Of a stretch of 64,000 nucleotides of DNA, positions 34,576 to 43,208 are shown piece by piece. The stretch spans positions 1,378,465 to 1,442,464 of the forward strand of contig NC_000853.1 of assembly GCF_000008545.1 (NCBI RefSeq), in the 5' to 3' direction. Source of the stretch: Thermotoga maritima MSB8 (GTDB lineage Bacteria; Thermotogota; Thermotogae; Thermotogales; Thermotogaceae). The first letter of the stretch is position 1, and each line of letters starts with the position of its first letter. Both the position numbers and the translations under genes were made by a program. Below the pieces are notes generated by a model. The model searched no databases, was not told the origin of the DNA, and was given only the letters and a program-made list of their open reading frames with translations.

Positions 34576-35384
34576 CGCACCACTCCTTCTAAGATTTTGA
34601 ACACGATGTAGCTGACAGGAGCAACAAAGAGCAGTCCATCTATTCTGTCAAGCATCCCTCCGTGACCCGGAAGGGTTTTCCCAGAATCTTTGACACCGTA
34701 GTGTCTTTTCAAAGCCGATTCAAAAATATCACCAAAGGTGTCCATAATCGCGACCGTTGCGGCGAAAGGAAGGAACGTTCTGAAACTTATCACGTTCACA
34801 GAGAGCAGATCATTCACAACGAGTCGATACAAAAAGGTGTAGATGACAACACCCAGGAATCCTCCTATCACTCCCTCAAGGCTCTTTCTTGGACTGTATC
34901 GAGGAGAGATCCTCGTTCTTCCAAATTTCAAACCCGTGAAGTATGCGAAGGAATCAAACACCCAGGTGGAGGTGAGAACGAGAAGAGCGTTCGCGGCACC
35001 AAAATCCCGATAAATCGGAAGAAAGAAACTGAGGAAGAAGGTAACGTAGATGAGAGCGATCGAAAAGGCAGCGACTGTCTTGAACACCTGCGAAGGATCT
35101 TTGTCTGTTATCAGAGAGAAAACCACTCCAGTTATGAAGAGGATCGACAGCGGCTGCGTGGGTTCCTCAAAAACAAGACCGTAGAGGACGGGATACAGAG
35201 CAAGGAGTATCACATAGAAAAATCGTGCATCACGCTCTTTCATTTCAAGTGTGATGAGTTCGTAGCCGGCCAGAATGAGGATAGCAGAGACGAGTCCTAT
35301 TAGACTTTCGTAACTCACGAAACACAGAACAACGAAAGGTGCTACGACACTCGCGGTTATGACTCTGGTTTTCAAATCATCCAT
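34572..35384 (-). CDS. cdsA: Phosphatidate cytidylyltransferase CdsA
   Basis: An integral membrane enzyme making CDP-diacylglycerol from CTP and phosphatidate, 270 aa, about eight to nine membrane segments. The C-terminal signature [25 protein letters not shown] carries the Asp residues that bind divalent metal and CTP. It sits between uppS and alaS; the frr-uppS-cdsA order is widely conserved. Confidence 0.96.
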   Translation of the reverse strand: MDDLKTRVITASVVAPFVVLCFVSYESLIGLVSAILILAGYELITLEMKERDARFFYVILLALYPVLYGLVFEEPTQPLSILFITGVVFSLITDKDPSQVFKTVAAFSIALIYVTFFLSFFLPIYRDFGAANALLVLTSTWVFDSFAYFTGLKFGRTRISPRYSPRKSLEGVIGGFLGVVIYTFLYRLVVNDLLSVNVISFRTFLPFAATVAIMDTFGDIFESALKRHYGVKDSGKTLPGHGGMLDRIDGLLFVAPVSYIVFKILEGVVR

Positions 35385-36078
35385 TGATCAGACCCCCGAA
35401 TCGTCTTTCCCTTTTTGAATAACTCTCAATAGCCCTCAGAAAATCCCTCTTCGTGAAATCTGGCCACAGTTTTTTGAAGAAATAAAGCTCGGAATACGCG
35501 GACTGCCAGAGAAGGAAATTACTGAGTCTCATCTCACCTGAGGTTCTTATTATCAGATCTGGATCCGGAACATCTGGTAGATACAGATATTGACGAAAGG
35601 TCTCCTCAGTGAGTTCTATTTTCTTCCCATGAGATACATCCTTTAAGATAAATTCTACCGCGTCGAGGATCTCCCTTCTACCTCCGTAGTTGAACGCGAT
35701 AATGAGTGTCATTCGGTCGAACTCTTTCGTTTTTTCCTCCACTTCCTGCCACTTCTTAAGCACCTTCTCTGGAAGACCTTCTTTTCTTCCAAGAATTCTC
35801 ACTCTGACTCTTTCTCTTCTGAGGAGCTCCATCTCACGATCTATCATCTGAACGAAAAGATCCATGAGAAACTCCACTTCTTCCTTCGGTCTTTTCCAGT
35901 TCTCTGTGGAGAAGGAAAAAGCTGTGAGATACTTTATCCCCAGTTCCAAAGACCATTTCACGGTGTTGTGGAGCACCTCTGCACCTCGCTGGTGCCCTTT
36001 TATTCTGGGAAGACCTCGCTTTTTCGCCCATCTGCCGTTTCCATCCATTATGATCGCAACGTGCTGTGGTATCCTCAA
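35377..36078 (-). CDS. uppS: Undecaprenyl diphosphate synthase
   Basis: A cis-prenyltransferase of 233 aa producing the lipid carrier for cell-wall synthesis. The N-terminal [23 protein letters not shown] contains the catalytic Asp, and FSTENWKRP and [21 protein letters not shown] are conserved substrate motifs. It overlaps frr and cdsA. Confidence 0.97.
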   Translation of the reverse strand: MRIPQHVAIIMDGNGRWAKKRGLPRIKGHQRGAEVLHNTVKWSLELGIKYLTAFSFSTENWKRPKEEVEFLMDLFVQMIDREMELLRRERVRVRILGRKEGLPEKVLKKWQEVEEKTKEFDRMTLIIAFNYGGRREILDAVEFILKDVSHGKKIELTEETFRQYLYLPDVPDPDLIIRTSGEMRLSNFLLWQSAYSELYFFKKLWPDFTKRDFLRAIESYSKRERRFGGLING

Positions 36079-36632
36079 AATTCCATGATCTCCTCTTTTT
36101 TGATTTCGAACACCTCGTCCAGCTTTTCGATGAACTCGTCTGTTAGCTTCTGTATTTCGTTTTCCAGCCTTTTAGCATCATCTTCTGGAATGAGACCCTC
36201 TTTCTGATCTTCTTTTATCTTCTTCAAAATCTCTCTTCTGATGTTTCTGATGGCGATCTTCCCCTCTTCGACGATCTCCTTCGCCTTTTTAACCCACTTT
36301 TCCCTCTGCTCAGTGGTTGGAGAAGGAAAGACAAGCCTGATCACGTTTCCATCGTTTATGGGGTTCAAACCAAGATCGGACGCGTTTATCGCTTTTTCTA
36401 TGAGGGAGAGAACACTTTTATCCCAGGGTTTTATGACAAGGGTTCTTTCTTCAGAAATGGAGATCGTGGCGAGCTGATTCACAGGAGTTGGAACACCATA
36501 GTAATCTACCTTGATCTCCTCAAGAATGGCTGGAGAGGGCTTCCCTGTTCTCATTTTTCTCAGTTCATCCTCGATTTTCTCCAGCGTTCTCTTCATCTTT
36601 TCCTTCGCTTCTTTTATGAACGGATTAACCAT
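36075..36632 (-). CDS. frr: Ribosome recycling factor
   Basis: A 185-aa factor that splits post-termination ribosomes with EF-G. It has the helical [21 protein letters not shown] and MTLE-type blocks and a C-terminal [27 protein letters not shown]. The ATG at 36632 follows GGGAGGGGAT; a longer open frame upstream is promoter DNA. It is first in frr-uppS-cdsA-alaS. Confidence 0.97.
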   Translation of the reverse strand: MVNPFIKEAKEKMKRTLEKIEDELRKMRTGKPSPAILEEIKVDYYGVPTPVNQLATISISEERTLVIKPWDKSVLSLIEKAINASDLGLNPINDGNVIRLVFPSPTTEQREKWVKKAKEIVEEGKIAIRNIRREILKKIKEDQKEGLIPEDDAKRLENEIQKLTDEFIEKLDEVFEIKKEEIMEF

Positions 36633-36707
36633 GCCTATCCCCTCCCTGTTGAAATTTGTGTTTACACCATCAATGGTCGTTGTATAATATTCCCAACACC
36701 TCTCAAG

Positions 36708-36713
36708 ATTATA
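36708..36713 (-). promoter_or_regulatory. -10 element upstream of frr
   Basis: The minus strand reads TTTGCTATAAT, an extended -10 with hexamer at 36708-36713, 76 nt upstream of frr. No good -35 is seen. A further TATAAT faces the other way at 36683-36688. Confidence 0.5.
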
Positions 36714-36783
36714 GCAAACAGATTTTTTGCTTTCTCGTTCCTTTTGATAAATATGCTTCATCCGTCTGTAAAAATTCTGGTAG

Positions 36784-36789
36784 TATAAT
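36784..36789 (+). promoter_or_regulatory. -10 element upstream of the aminotransferase gene
   Basis: TATAAT at 36784-36789 lies 47 nt before the aminotransferase start, with AAAGGGGGAG as ribosome site. The -35 is not clear. The 204-nt gap from frr carries only these divergent promoters. Confidence 0.5.
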
Positions 36790-36836
36790 TAGTTAAAAAA
36801 ATAACAAGCACCACCATCCTGGAAAGGGGGAGTTCC

Positions 36837-37991
36837 ATGGGAAAGTTTCTTAAGAAACACTACATAATGGCACCTGGACCAACACCAGTCCCAAACGATA
36901 TTTTAACAGAAGGAGCGAAGGAAACAATACACCACAGAACACCTCAGTTTGTTTCCATAATGGAAGAGACCCTCGAAAGTGCAAAGTACATCTTTCAGAC
37001 AAAACACAACGTGTACGCCTTTGCTTCCACAGGAACTGGCGCTATGGAAGCGGCGGTGGCGAATCTTGTGAGCCCTGGAGACAAAGTGATCGTGGTTGTG
37101 GCTGGAAAGTTCGGTGAAAGATGGAGAGAGCTCTGTCAGGCTTACGGTGCTGATATCGTAGAAATCGCCCTCGAATGGGGAGACGCGGTCACACCTGAAC
37201 AGATCGAAGAGGCTCTCAACAAAAACCCCGATGCGAAGGTCGTCTTCACCACCTACAGTGAAACATCGACGGGTACAGTCATAGACCTCGAAGGAATTGC
37301 CAGAGTCACGAAGGAAAAAGACGTTGTTCTTGTGACAGACGCTGTCAGCGCTCTTGGAGCAGAACCACTGAAGATGGATGAATGGGGTGTGGATCTCGTT
37401 GTCACAGGTTCACAGAAGGGTTTGATGTTACCTCCAGGACTGGCGCTCATCTCTCTCAACGACAAAGCGTGGGGGCTCGTGGAAAAATCCAGATCTCCAA
37501 GGTACTACTTCGATCTGAGGGCCTACAGGAAATCTTACCCCGACAATCCTTACACCCCCGCAGTAAACATGATATACATGTTGAGAAAGGCTCTTCAGAT
37601 GATAAAAGAGGAAGGCATAGAAAACGTATGGGAAAGGCACAGAATACTGGGAGACGCAACAAGAGCAGCGGTGAAAGCACTTGGACTGGAACTCCTCTCG
37701 AAAAGACCGGGAAACGTTGTAACAGCCGTGAAAGTGCCTGAGGGCATCGATGGAAAACAGATTCCCAAGATCATGAGAGACAAGTACGGTGTGACCATCG
37801 CCGGTGGACAGGCTAAACTCAAGGGAAAAATATTCAGGATAGCACACCTCGGATACATGTCACCTTTCGACACCATAACTGCCATTTCCGCTCTTGAATT
37901 AACCTTGAAGGAACTCGGTTATGAGTTCGAACTCGGAGTCGGTGTTAAGGCAGCCGAAGCTGTCTTCGCTAAAGAATTCATTGGGGAGTGA
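36837..37991 (+). CDS. Class V aminotransferase (alanine-glyoxylate / serine-pyruvate type)
   Basis: A PLP-dependent fold type I transaminase, 384 aa. It has [27 protein letters not shown], the PLP Asp in [12 protein letters not shown] and the Schiff-base Lys in [19 protein letters not shown]. Its direct partner, serA, starts next to its stop, so a role in serine synthesis (3-phosphohydroxypyruvate to phosphoserine, or serine-pyruvate exchange) is likely; that is inference from context, since no serC-like gene is nearby. Confidence 0.88.
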
Positions 37992-37996
37992 TGGAG

Positions 37997-38917
37997 ATGG
38001 CGAGATACAGAGTGCACGTGAACGATCCTCTCGATAAAGAGGCAACACAGCTTCTTATGAACAAAGAGGAACTCGAAGTCACATCGGAACACCTAGAAAA
38101 AGACGAATTGATGAAGATCATACCGGAAGTCGATGTTCTTGTCGTCAGAAGCGCCACTAAAGTCACAGCCGACATCATAGAGGCCGGGAAAAATCTGAAG
38201 ATCATCGCCAGGGCAGGCATCGGGCTGGACAACATAGACGTTCAAAAAGCCAAGGAAAAAGGAATAAAAGTGCTCAACACACCAGGTGCCAGCGCTCCAT
38301 CCGTGGCAGAACTCGCGATGGGTTTGATGCTTGCTTGTGCTCGCCACATAGCAAGAGCTACTGTATCTCTCAAAGAAGGAAAATGGGAAAAAAAAGCACT
38401 CAAGGGCAAAGAACTTCTTGGAAAAACACTGGGACTCATCGGATTTGGAAACATCGGACAGGAAGTGGCAAAAAGAGCCCTTGCCTTTGGAATGAAAATC
38501 ATCGCTTACGATCCCGCGAAACCTGAAACAGATCTACCTGTTGAATACGTGGATCTGGACACTCTTTTCAAAGAAAGCGACTTCATTTCCCTGCATGTGC
38601 CTCTCACAGAATCAACCAGGCATATCATAAACAGAGAGAGTATCGCGAAGATGAAAGACGGTGTCATCATAGTAAACACGGCCCGTGGAGGAACAATCGA
38701 CGAAGAAGCCCTGTACGAAGAAGTTGTGAGTGGAAAAGTCTACGCTGCAGGGCTCGACGTCTTCGAAGTGGAACCACCAACAGATGAAATCAGAAGGAAA
38801 CTTTTGAGCTTGGACAACGTTGTCGCCACTCCCCACATAGGTGCTTCCACAGCAGAAGCTCAAAGAAGAGTTGGAATAGAACTCGTGGAGAAGATTTTCA
38901 AAGAACTGGGAATTTGA
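37997..38917 (+). CDS. serA: D-3-phosphoglycerate dehydrogenase (short form)
   Basis: A D-2-hydroxyacid dehydrogenase of 306 aa. It has the NAD loop GLIGFGNIGQEVAKRA, VNTARGGTIDEEAL, catalytic Arg region (ARAGIGLDNIDV), and Glu/His at VFEVEPP and TPHIGAST. It ends after the catalytic core, with no ACT domain, so serine feedback through ACT is not expected. The start is uncertain: ATG 37997 is 8 nt after GGGGAG, while ATG 37991 and GTG 37988 are alternatives overlapping the upstream stop. Confidence 0.92.
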   Translation: MARYRVHVNDPLDKEATQLLMNKEELEVTSEHLEKDELMKIIPEVDVLVVRSATKVTADIIEAGKNLKIIARAGIGLDNIDVQKAKEKGIKVLNTPGASAPSVAELAMGLMLACARHIARATVSLKEGKWEKKALKGKELLGKTLGLIGFGNIGQEVAKRALAFGMKIIAYDPAKPETDLPVEYVDLDTLFKESDFISLHVPLTESTRHIINRESIAKMKDGVIIVNTARGGTIDEEALYEEVVSGKVYAAGLDVFEVEPPTDEIRRKLLSLDNVVATPHIGASTAEAQRRVGIELVEKIFKELGI

Positions 38918-39050
38918 AGCCGGGGGTTGTCTCCCGGCTTCTTTTCTTCTTTATCGATCTGAACATTATTCTCACGTTCAAAGCAAGGAATTCGTAAATA
39001 AAAAGTAAAACGCAAAAGAGAAGAACGAAAAAATCCCGTACTCTCTCCAT
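38898..39050 (-). CDS. Small single-span membrane protein (50 aa)
   Basis: A short ORF with a strong ribosome site (TTTGGAGGGG, 7 nt before the ATG at 39050). It encodes a short charged N-terminus (MERVRD), one hydrophobic segment (FFVLLFCVLLFIYEFLAL), then a basic tail (FRSIKKKRSR), the profile of a small type II or tail-basic membrane protein. It overlaps the last 20 nt of serA and carries serA's terminator in its 3' part. Function unknown. It could be fortuitous, but the ribosome site and membrane profile together support it. Confidence 0.55.
   Translation of the reverse strand: MERVRDFFVLLFCVLLFIYEFLALNVRIMFRSIKKKRSRETTPGFKFPVL
38916..38948 (+). terminator. Terminator after serA
   Basis: GAAGCCGGG (38916-38924) pairs with CCCGGCTTC (38933-38941), then TTTTCTTC. 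The stem begins at the serA stop and lies inside the 3' end of the opposite small ORF. Confidence 0.88.
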
Positions 39051-39103
39051 GTTTTCCCCTCCAAATTAATAGATCCTTTTCTCTGTCTTCAAGTTCAAAC
39101 TGA

Positions 39104-39133
39104 TTGACACATCCATGCATATTATTTTATAAT
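39104..39133 (+). promoter_or_regulatory. Near-consensus promoter of the ABC-2 transporter operon
   Basis: TTGACA (39104-39109), an 18-nt spacer, TATAAT (39128-39133): the strongest sigma-A promoter in the window. Confidence 0.92.
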
Positions 39134-39140
39134 CCCAGAG

Positions 39141-39160
39141 GATATATCTATCGATATATC
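39141..39160. promoter_or_regulatory. Candidate operator at the ABC transporter start site
   Basis: Two copies of the palindromic octamer GATATATC lie 4 nt apart at the expected +1, 8 nt after the -10. The arrangement suits a dimeric repressor blocking the strong promoter. The regulator is not encoded next door. Confidence 0.5.
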
Positions 39161-39185
39161 TTTTGACTCTATGGAGGTGTCAGAG

Positions 39186-40169
39186 ATGGAAGACATTATC
39201 GTCGTGGAAAATCTGGTGAAAAAGTTCGGAGATTTCGAAGCGGTCAAAGGAGTCAGCTTCTCAGTGAAGAAAGGAGAAATCTTCGCTTTTCTTGGTCCAA
39301 ACGGTGCGGGAAAAACCACCACCATTCACATGCTCACCACGCTTCTAAAACCGACGAGTGGAAAGGCATGGGTTGCCGGTCATGACGTGCTGAAAGAACC
39401 TCGAGAGGTTAGAAGAAAAATCGGTATAGTCTTTCAGGATCAATCACTGGACAGAGAGCTCACCGCGTATGAAAACATGTACATACACGGAAAAATATAC
39501 GGCTACGGTGGAGAAAAACTCAAAAAGAGAATCCTTGAACTTCTCGAGTTCGTGGAACTTCTGGAGTTCAAAGACAAACCGGTCAAAACGTTCAGTGGTG
39601 GCATGGCAAGAAGACTCGAAATAGCTCGCTCCTTGATACATGAACCAGAAGTTCTCTTTCTCGACGAACCCACTATTGGTCTCGATCCACACACAAGAGC
39701 GCATATGTGGGAATACATCTCGAAAATGAAAAAAGAACACAACATGACAATCTTTCTCACCACCCATTACATGGACGAGGCAGAACAGCTTGCTGACAGA
39801 GTGGCGATCATAGATCACGGGAAAATCATAGCACTCGGAACTCCAACCGAGTTGAAGAGAATGGTCGGAAAAGAGATTATCTACGTGAGATTCTCTGAAG
39901 CCGTTGAATGTCTCGAAGGCGACTTCATAGAGTCGTGTAGAAAACTCCCCGATGGAAGGCTGGAGCTGAATGTGGAAGATTCTGGAAGGGCGATACCAAA
40001 GATTTTCGAACTGGCACAGCAGAAGGGTTTGAAAATAGAAGAAATCACCTATCATAAACCCACGCTCAACGATGTTTTCCTCCATCTCACAGGAAGGGAG
40101 CTCAGAGAGGAAGGACCGGAGAACTCTTTCAAAACCATGGCAAGAATGAGAATGAGGATGAGGAGGTAA
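39186..40169 (+). CDS. ABC-2 exporter ATP-binding protein
   Basis: A 327-aa drug/lipid-export type ATPase: Walker A GPNGAGKT, signature FSGGMARRLEIARSL, Walker B LFLDEPTIGLD, and the DrrA/NodI-type C-terminal extension. The ATG at 39186 is 6 nt after GGAGGTG; the ATG at 39171 lies before that site. The tail is basic and repetitive (ARMRMRMRR). Substrate unknown; it pairs with the permease 4 nt downstream. Confidence 0.92.
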   Translation: MEDIIVVENLVKKFGDFEAVKGVSFSVKKGEIFAFLGPNGAGKTTTIHMLTTLLKPTSGKAWVAGHDVLKEPREVRRKIGIVFQDQSLDRELTAYENMYIHGKIYGYGGEKLKKRILELLEFVELLEFKDKPVKTFSGGMARRLEIARSLIHEPEVLFLDEPTIGLDPHTRAHMWEYISKMKKEHNMTIFLTTHYMDEAEQLADRVAIIDHGKIIALGTPTELKRMVGKEIIYVRFSEAVECLEGDFIESCRKLPDGRLELNVEDSGRAIPKIFELAQQKGLKIEEITYHKPTLNDVFLHLTGRELREEGPENSFKTMARMRMRMRR

Positions 40170-40173
40170 TAGC

Positions 40174-40944
40174 ATGGCAGCCTTTGTGACGATGATCTAC
40201 AGGCAGTTCATGAGATTCTTGAGATCACGCTCGAGAGTCATTGGAATGATAATAAACCCTCTGATATGGATCATCTTCTTCGGGCTGGGATGGAGCAAAG
40301 TTTTCGATAATCCCTGGGCGAAAATGATGTTTGGTGGAGTGGATTACCTGACTTACCTTGCACCTGGTATCTTCGCCATGACAGTTTTCAACATGAGTTT
40401 TATCAGCGGTGTGAGTTTGATCTGGGACAAACAGTTTGGCTTCTTCAAAGAGGTTCTGGTGGCTCCCTCTTCACGAAGACTCAGCATCACAGGTAGAATC
40501 GTTGGAGACGCGATCGTTACCGTTTTACAGGGCCTTATAATCCTCGTCTTCAACTACTTCCTCGCAGAAAGTCTGAAAATATCCGGACTACTTCCCGCTC
40601 TCGCCGTTGGATTTCTCATGTCAGTTACCATTGCAAGCTTTGGTATTGCACTTGCTTTGAAGATGGAAAGCACTGAGGGATTCCAGATGATCATGATGAC
40701 TCTGATGATGCCTCTGGTCTTTCTGAGCGGTGCAATGTATCCTATCGATTCCATGCCAAACTGGATGAAGGCTCTTGCCTATATAAATCCTCTCACCTAC
40801 GCGGTGGACGCCTCGAGAGGGTACCTGGTGGGAGAAAAAGTGATGAAGTTCTCTTTCGGCCTCGACTGGGGAATTCTCTCAATCTTGATGCTGGTGGGGC
40901 TCATCCTCGCGATGGAAAGCTTCGAAAGAGCAAGGATAAGTTGA
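40174..40944 (+). CDS. ABC-2 type exporter permease
   Basis: A 256-aa inner-membrane protein with six hydrophobic segments and the ABC-2 signature around LSGAMYPIDSMPNWMKALAYINPLTYAVDASRGYLVG. It works with the preceding ATPase; similar pairs export antibiotics, lipids or polysaccharides. The Pel locus begins 88 nt later but behind a terminator, so a functional link is not shown. Confidence 0.92.
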   Translation: MAAFVTMIYRQFMRFLRSRSRVIGMIINPLIWIIFFGLGWSKVFDNPWAKMMFGGVDYLTYLAPGIFAMTVFNMSFISGVSLIWDKQFGFFKEVLVAPSSRRLSITGRIVGDAIVTVLQGLIILVFNYFLAESLKISGLLPALAVGFLMSVTIASFGIALALKMESTEGFQMIMMTLMMPLVFLSGAMYPIDSMPNWMKALAYINPLTYAVDASRGYLVGEKVMKFSFGLDWGILSILMLVGLILAMESFERARIS

Positions 40945-40965
40945 AATATCAACAGCAAAAACGAA

Positions 40966-40989
40966 GGCAGGGGATTTCCCTGCCTTTTT
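40966..40989 (+). terminator. Terminator of the ABC-2 operon
   Basis: GGCAGGG/CCCTGCC (40966-40972 with 40978-40984) is followed by TTTTT. It separates the exporter from the pel genes. Confidence 0.92.
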
Positions 40990-40994
40990 GCAGG

Positions 40995-41000
40995 TATAAT
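40995..41000 (+). promoter_or_regulatory. -10 element of pelF
   Basis: TATAAT directly after the terminator, 33 nt before pelF. The -35 region falls in the terminator and is poor, which suggests a weak or activated promoter. Confidence 0.45.
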
Positions 41001-41032
41001 GAAATCGATGAGTTCATCAAGGGGTGGCACCT

Positions 41033-42439
41033 ATGAAGATTGGACTTATTCTGGAAGGAACGTATCCTTACGTAACAGGCGGGGTTTCAAACTGGGTTCA
41101 CACGCTGTTGACAAATCTTCCAGAATTTGAGTTTGAAATATACCATCTGAAAGCTGTCACAGAACCACAGACAATCAAGTACAAGATCCCAGAAAATGTG
41201 ACAGCTGTACACGAGCTGAATATATTTGGTGATTTTGAATCTGACAGTTCACAAAAAGCAAATTTAGAGTCTCTTGAAAGAATAGTTTCACAACTTTCTA
41301 TTGAAAGAGATATACGTTCAATCGTCTCTTTCGCAATAGACTTCATCAGGGAAAACGCGGGGAAAAACGTTCGAAAAATGCTGAAAACGAAGGGATTCTG
41401 GAACATTTTGTTGAAAATATACGAAGAATTCTTCTCGGAAAGAGGTCTTACCGAATTCTATTGGATGATAATGAACCTTTTCCTTCCTGTGGTTAATGTT
41501 CTCCAGTTTGTACCAAACAGATGTGATTTGTTCCACGTTCCAAGCACAGGATACGCTTCCTTGGTAGGTATGAACGGAAAATTTGTTCATGACGTTCCTC
41601 TTGTGATAACAGAGCACGGTATTTATCACAAAGAGCGAGAAAGAGAGATAATCCTCTCCACCTGGGTACCAGATGCTTATAAACCCATGTGGATCGAACT
41701 TTTTCGAATTATAAGCATGATCGCCTATAGAGTTTCTGACGCTCTCACCACTCTTTACAGAAAAAACCAGATTTATCAACTCGAGCTCGGTGCTGATCCG
41801 GAAAAAATGTTCATCATACCAAACGGAATAAACGTGGAAGAATACGATCTTCCTCCAGAGAAACACGAAGGATTCGTGGTGGGATTTGTGGGACGCGTTG
41901 CCAGAATAAAAGATCTTAAAACCGCCATAAGAGCTATCAGTATTGTCAAGGAAGTGGTTGGAGAAAAACTGACATTTTTGATAATAGGACCGGTCGACGC
42001 GGAAGATTATCTTGCCGAATGTAAAAGACTTGTCAGGGTTCTTCGACTAGAAGATACCGTTGAATTTCTAGGTCCTCAAAACGTGAAGGAGTACTACCCC
42101 AAGTTTGATCTTCTTCTTTTAAGCAGTGTTTCGGAAGGACAACCACTTGTGATACTCGAGGCGATGGCAGCAGGCGTTCCCATCGTTGCCACTGATGTGG
42201 GAGCATGCAGAGACATAATCTACGACAAAGACGGACAGTGCGGTATAGTCGTCCCTCCAAAAGATCATCTTTCAATGTCAAAGGCTATCATAAAACTATA
42301 TGAGGATAAAGAATTGAGAGATACTTTCTCGAAAAACGCAAAAAAGGTGGTCCAGAAGTACAGAGTGGAAACTATGATTGAGAAGTACCGGAATCTTTAT
42401 CTTTCTCTGACTTCGAAAAAAACAGTTTCAACTGTCTGA
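41033..42439 (+). CDS. pelF: PelF-like glycosyltransferase (GT4)
   Basis: A 468-aa cytosolic glycosyltransferase of the PelF family, which polymerises the Pel exopolysaccharide from UDP-amino sugars. The N-terminus LILEGTYPYVTGGVSNWVHTLLTNLPEFEFEIYHL is the PelF (DUF3492) signature. The C-terminal GT4 half has GFVGRVARIKDL and the Ex7E motif SEGQPLVILEAMAAGVPIVATDVG. AAGGGGTGG precedes the ATG. It is convergent with the pelE-like gene, overlapping by 68 nt. A partial second copy starts at 48833. Confidence 0.88.
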   Translation: MKIGLILEGTYPYVTGGVSNWVHTLLTNLPEFEFEIYHLKAVTEPQTIKYKIPENVTAVHELNIFGDFESDSSQKANLESLERIVSQLSIERDIRSIVSFAIDFIRENAGKNVRKMLKTKGFWNILLKIYEEFFSERGLTEFYWMIMNLFLPVVNVLQFVPNRCDLFHVPSTGYASLVGMNGKFVHDVPLVITEHGIYHKEREREIILSTWVPDAYKPMWIELFRIISMIAYRVSDALTTLYRKNQIYQLELGADPEKMFIIPNGINVEEYDLPPEKHEGFVVGFVGRVARIKDLKTAIRAISIVKEVVGEKLTFLIIGPVDAEDYLAECKRLVRVLRLEDTVEFLGPQNVKEYYPKFDLLLLSSVSEGQPLVILEAMAAGVPIVATDVGACRDIIYDKDGQCGIVVPPKDHLSMSKAIIKLYEDKELRDTFSKNAKKVVQKYRVETMIEKYRNLYLSLTSKKTVSTV

Positions 42440-43208
42440 GCTCAGGGTAATTTCTTCGTTTTAGAAGTTCGAATAGAAGTGTTCTGTAAATCAGTGGAGA
42501 TCTCGTTTGTTTCAATCCTTCCCAAAGCACTTCCAGGTTCCGTTCTACTCTATATTTCATGATGAAGTATCTTTCGTCCTTGCCCAGCAACTTCAAGCGG
42601 TCCAGCAGCAGAAATCTGTAGTATTCTTTCAATTTGCCCGACACAAAATCCGCTTCCAGATAATCCCATACTCTCTCGTAGAGTTCCTCACTTTTATCAT
42701 CGAGATTTTCGATATTTAAAAGAATCTCTTCCTCTTTTTCGAAAGATTTTTCCACTCTCTCAATACTTTCAGTCGTATAGAGTCCAACATCGACACCTGA
42801 GTTTTTCATCAATCTTTTCGAGGCAGAAATCAACCTTTCTGGAGGCACTTTTCCTTTTTCAACATCTTCAGATAGTCTCAAAATCGATCTCTTCTTGTCT
42901 TCATCCTGACCGAAGAAAATAGCTTCTTTGAACGATCTTTTCATCAAGTTTATTCTTTCGACTTTTTGGGGTTTTCCCACCCCCTCGAAGCGGAGCTTTT
43001 TCTTTTTGAGAGGTACCACGAGGCCGAGAGGATACGTCATGATGGCGATCACTATCTGCGACACATCTCTATTCACGAGGAAACTTATCACGAGATTCAA
43101 ACAGAGGATCATTATGAAAAAGGGATTCTCCCCTTGAAGCAAAAGTCCTATGTTTAAAACTCCTAGTGCGAAATTAATGAGATTCACAATCCACAATTTC
43201 GACTTCAC
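42372..43208 (-). CDS. PelE-like membrane/TPR-type protein
   Basis: A 278-aa protein with two membrane segments near the N-terminus (residues 5-60) and then a charged, repeated-helix cytosolic region. That is the plan of PelE, the partner of PelD and PelF at the inner membrane. Sequence motifs are weak, so the name rests on topology, size and position next to pelD and pelG. The start is taken at GTG 43208, overlapping pelD by 35 nt; a later TTG/GTG is possible. The 3' end overlaps pelF. Confidence 0.6.
   Translation of the reverse strand: MKSKLWIVNLINFALGVLNIGLLLQGENPFFIMILCLNLVISFLVNRDVSQIVIAIMTYPLGLVVPLKKKKLRFEGVGKPQKVERINLMKRSFKEAIFFGQDEDKKRSILRLSEDVEKGKVPPERLISASKRLMKNSGVDVGLYTTESIERVEKSFEKEEEILLNIENLDDKSEELYERVWDYLEADFVSGKLKEYYRFLLLDRLKLLGKDERYFIMKYRVERNLEVLWEGLKQTRSPLIYRTLLFELLKRRNYPELRQLKLFFSKSEKDKDSGTSQS

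Noticed and set aside
36683-36688. A rightward promoter from TATAAT at 36683-36688
   Set aside because: Too far from the aminotransferase start and no -35; TATAAT at 36784 is nearer.
36633-36836. Riboswitch or T-box in the frr/aminotransferase gap
   Set aside because: No conserved T-box or SAM-type stems were seen; the region carries only promoter-like elements.
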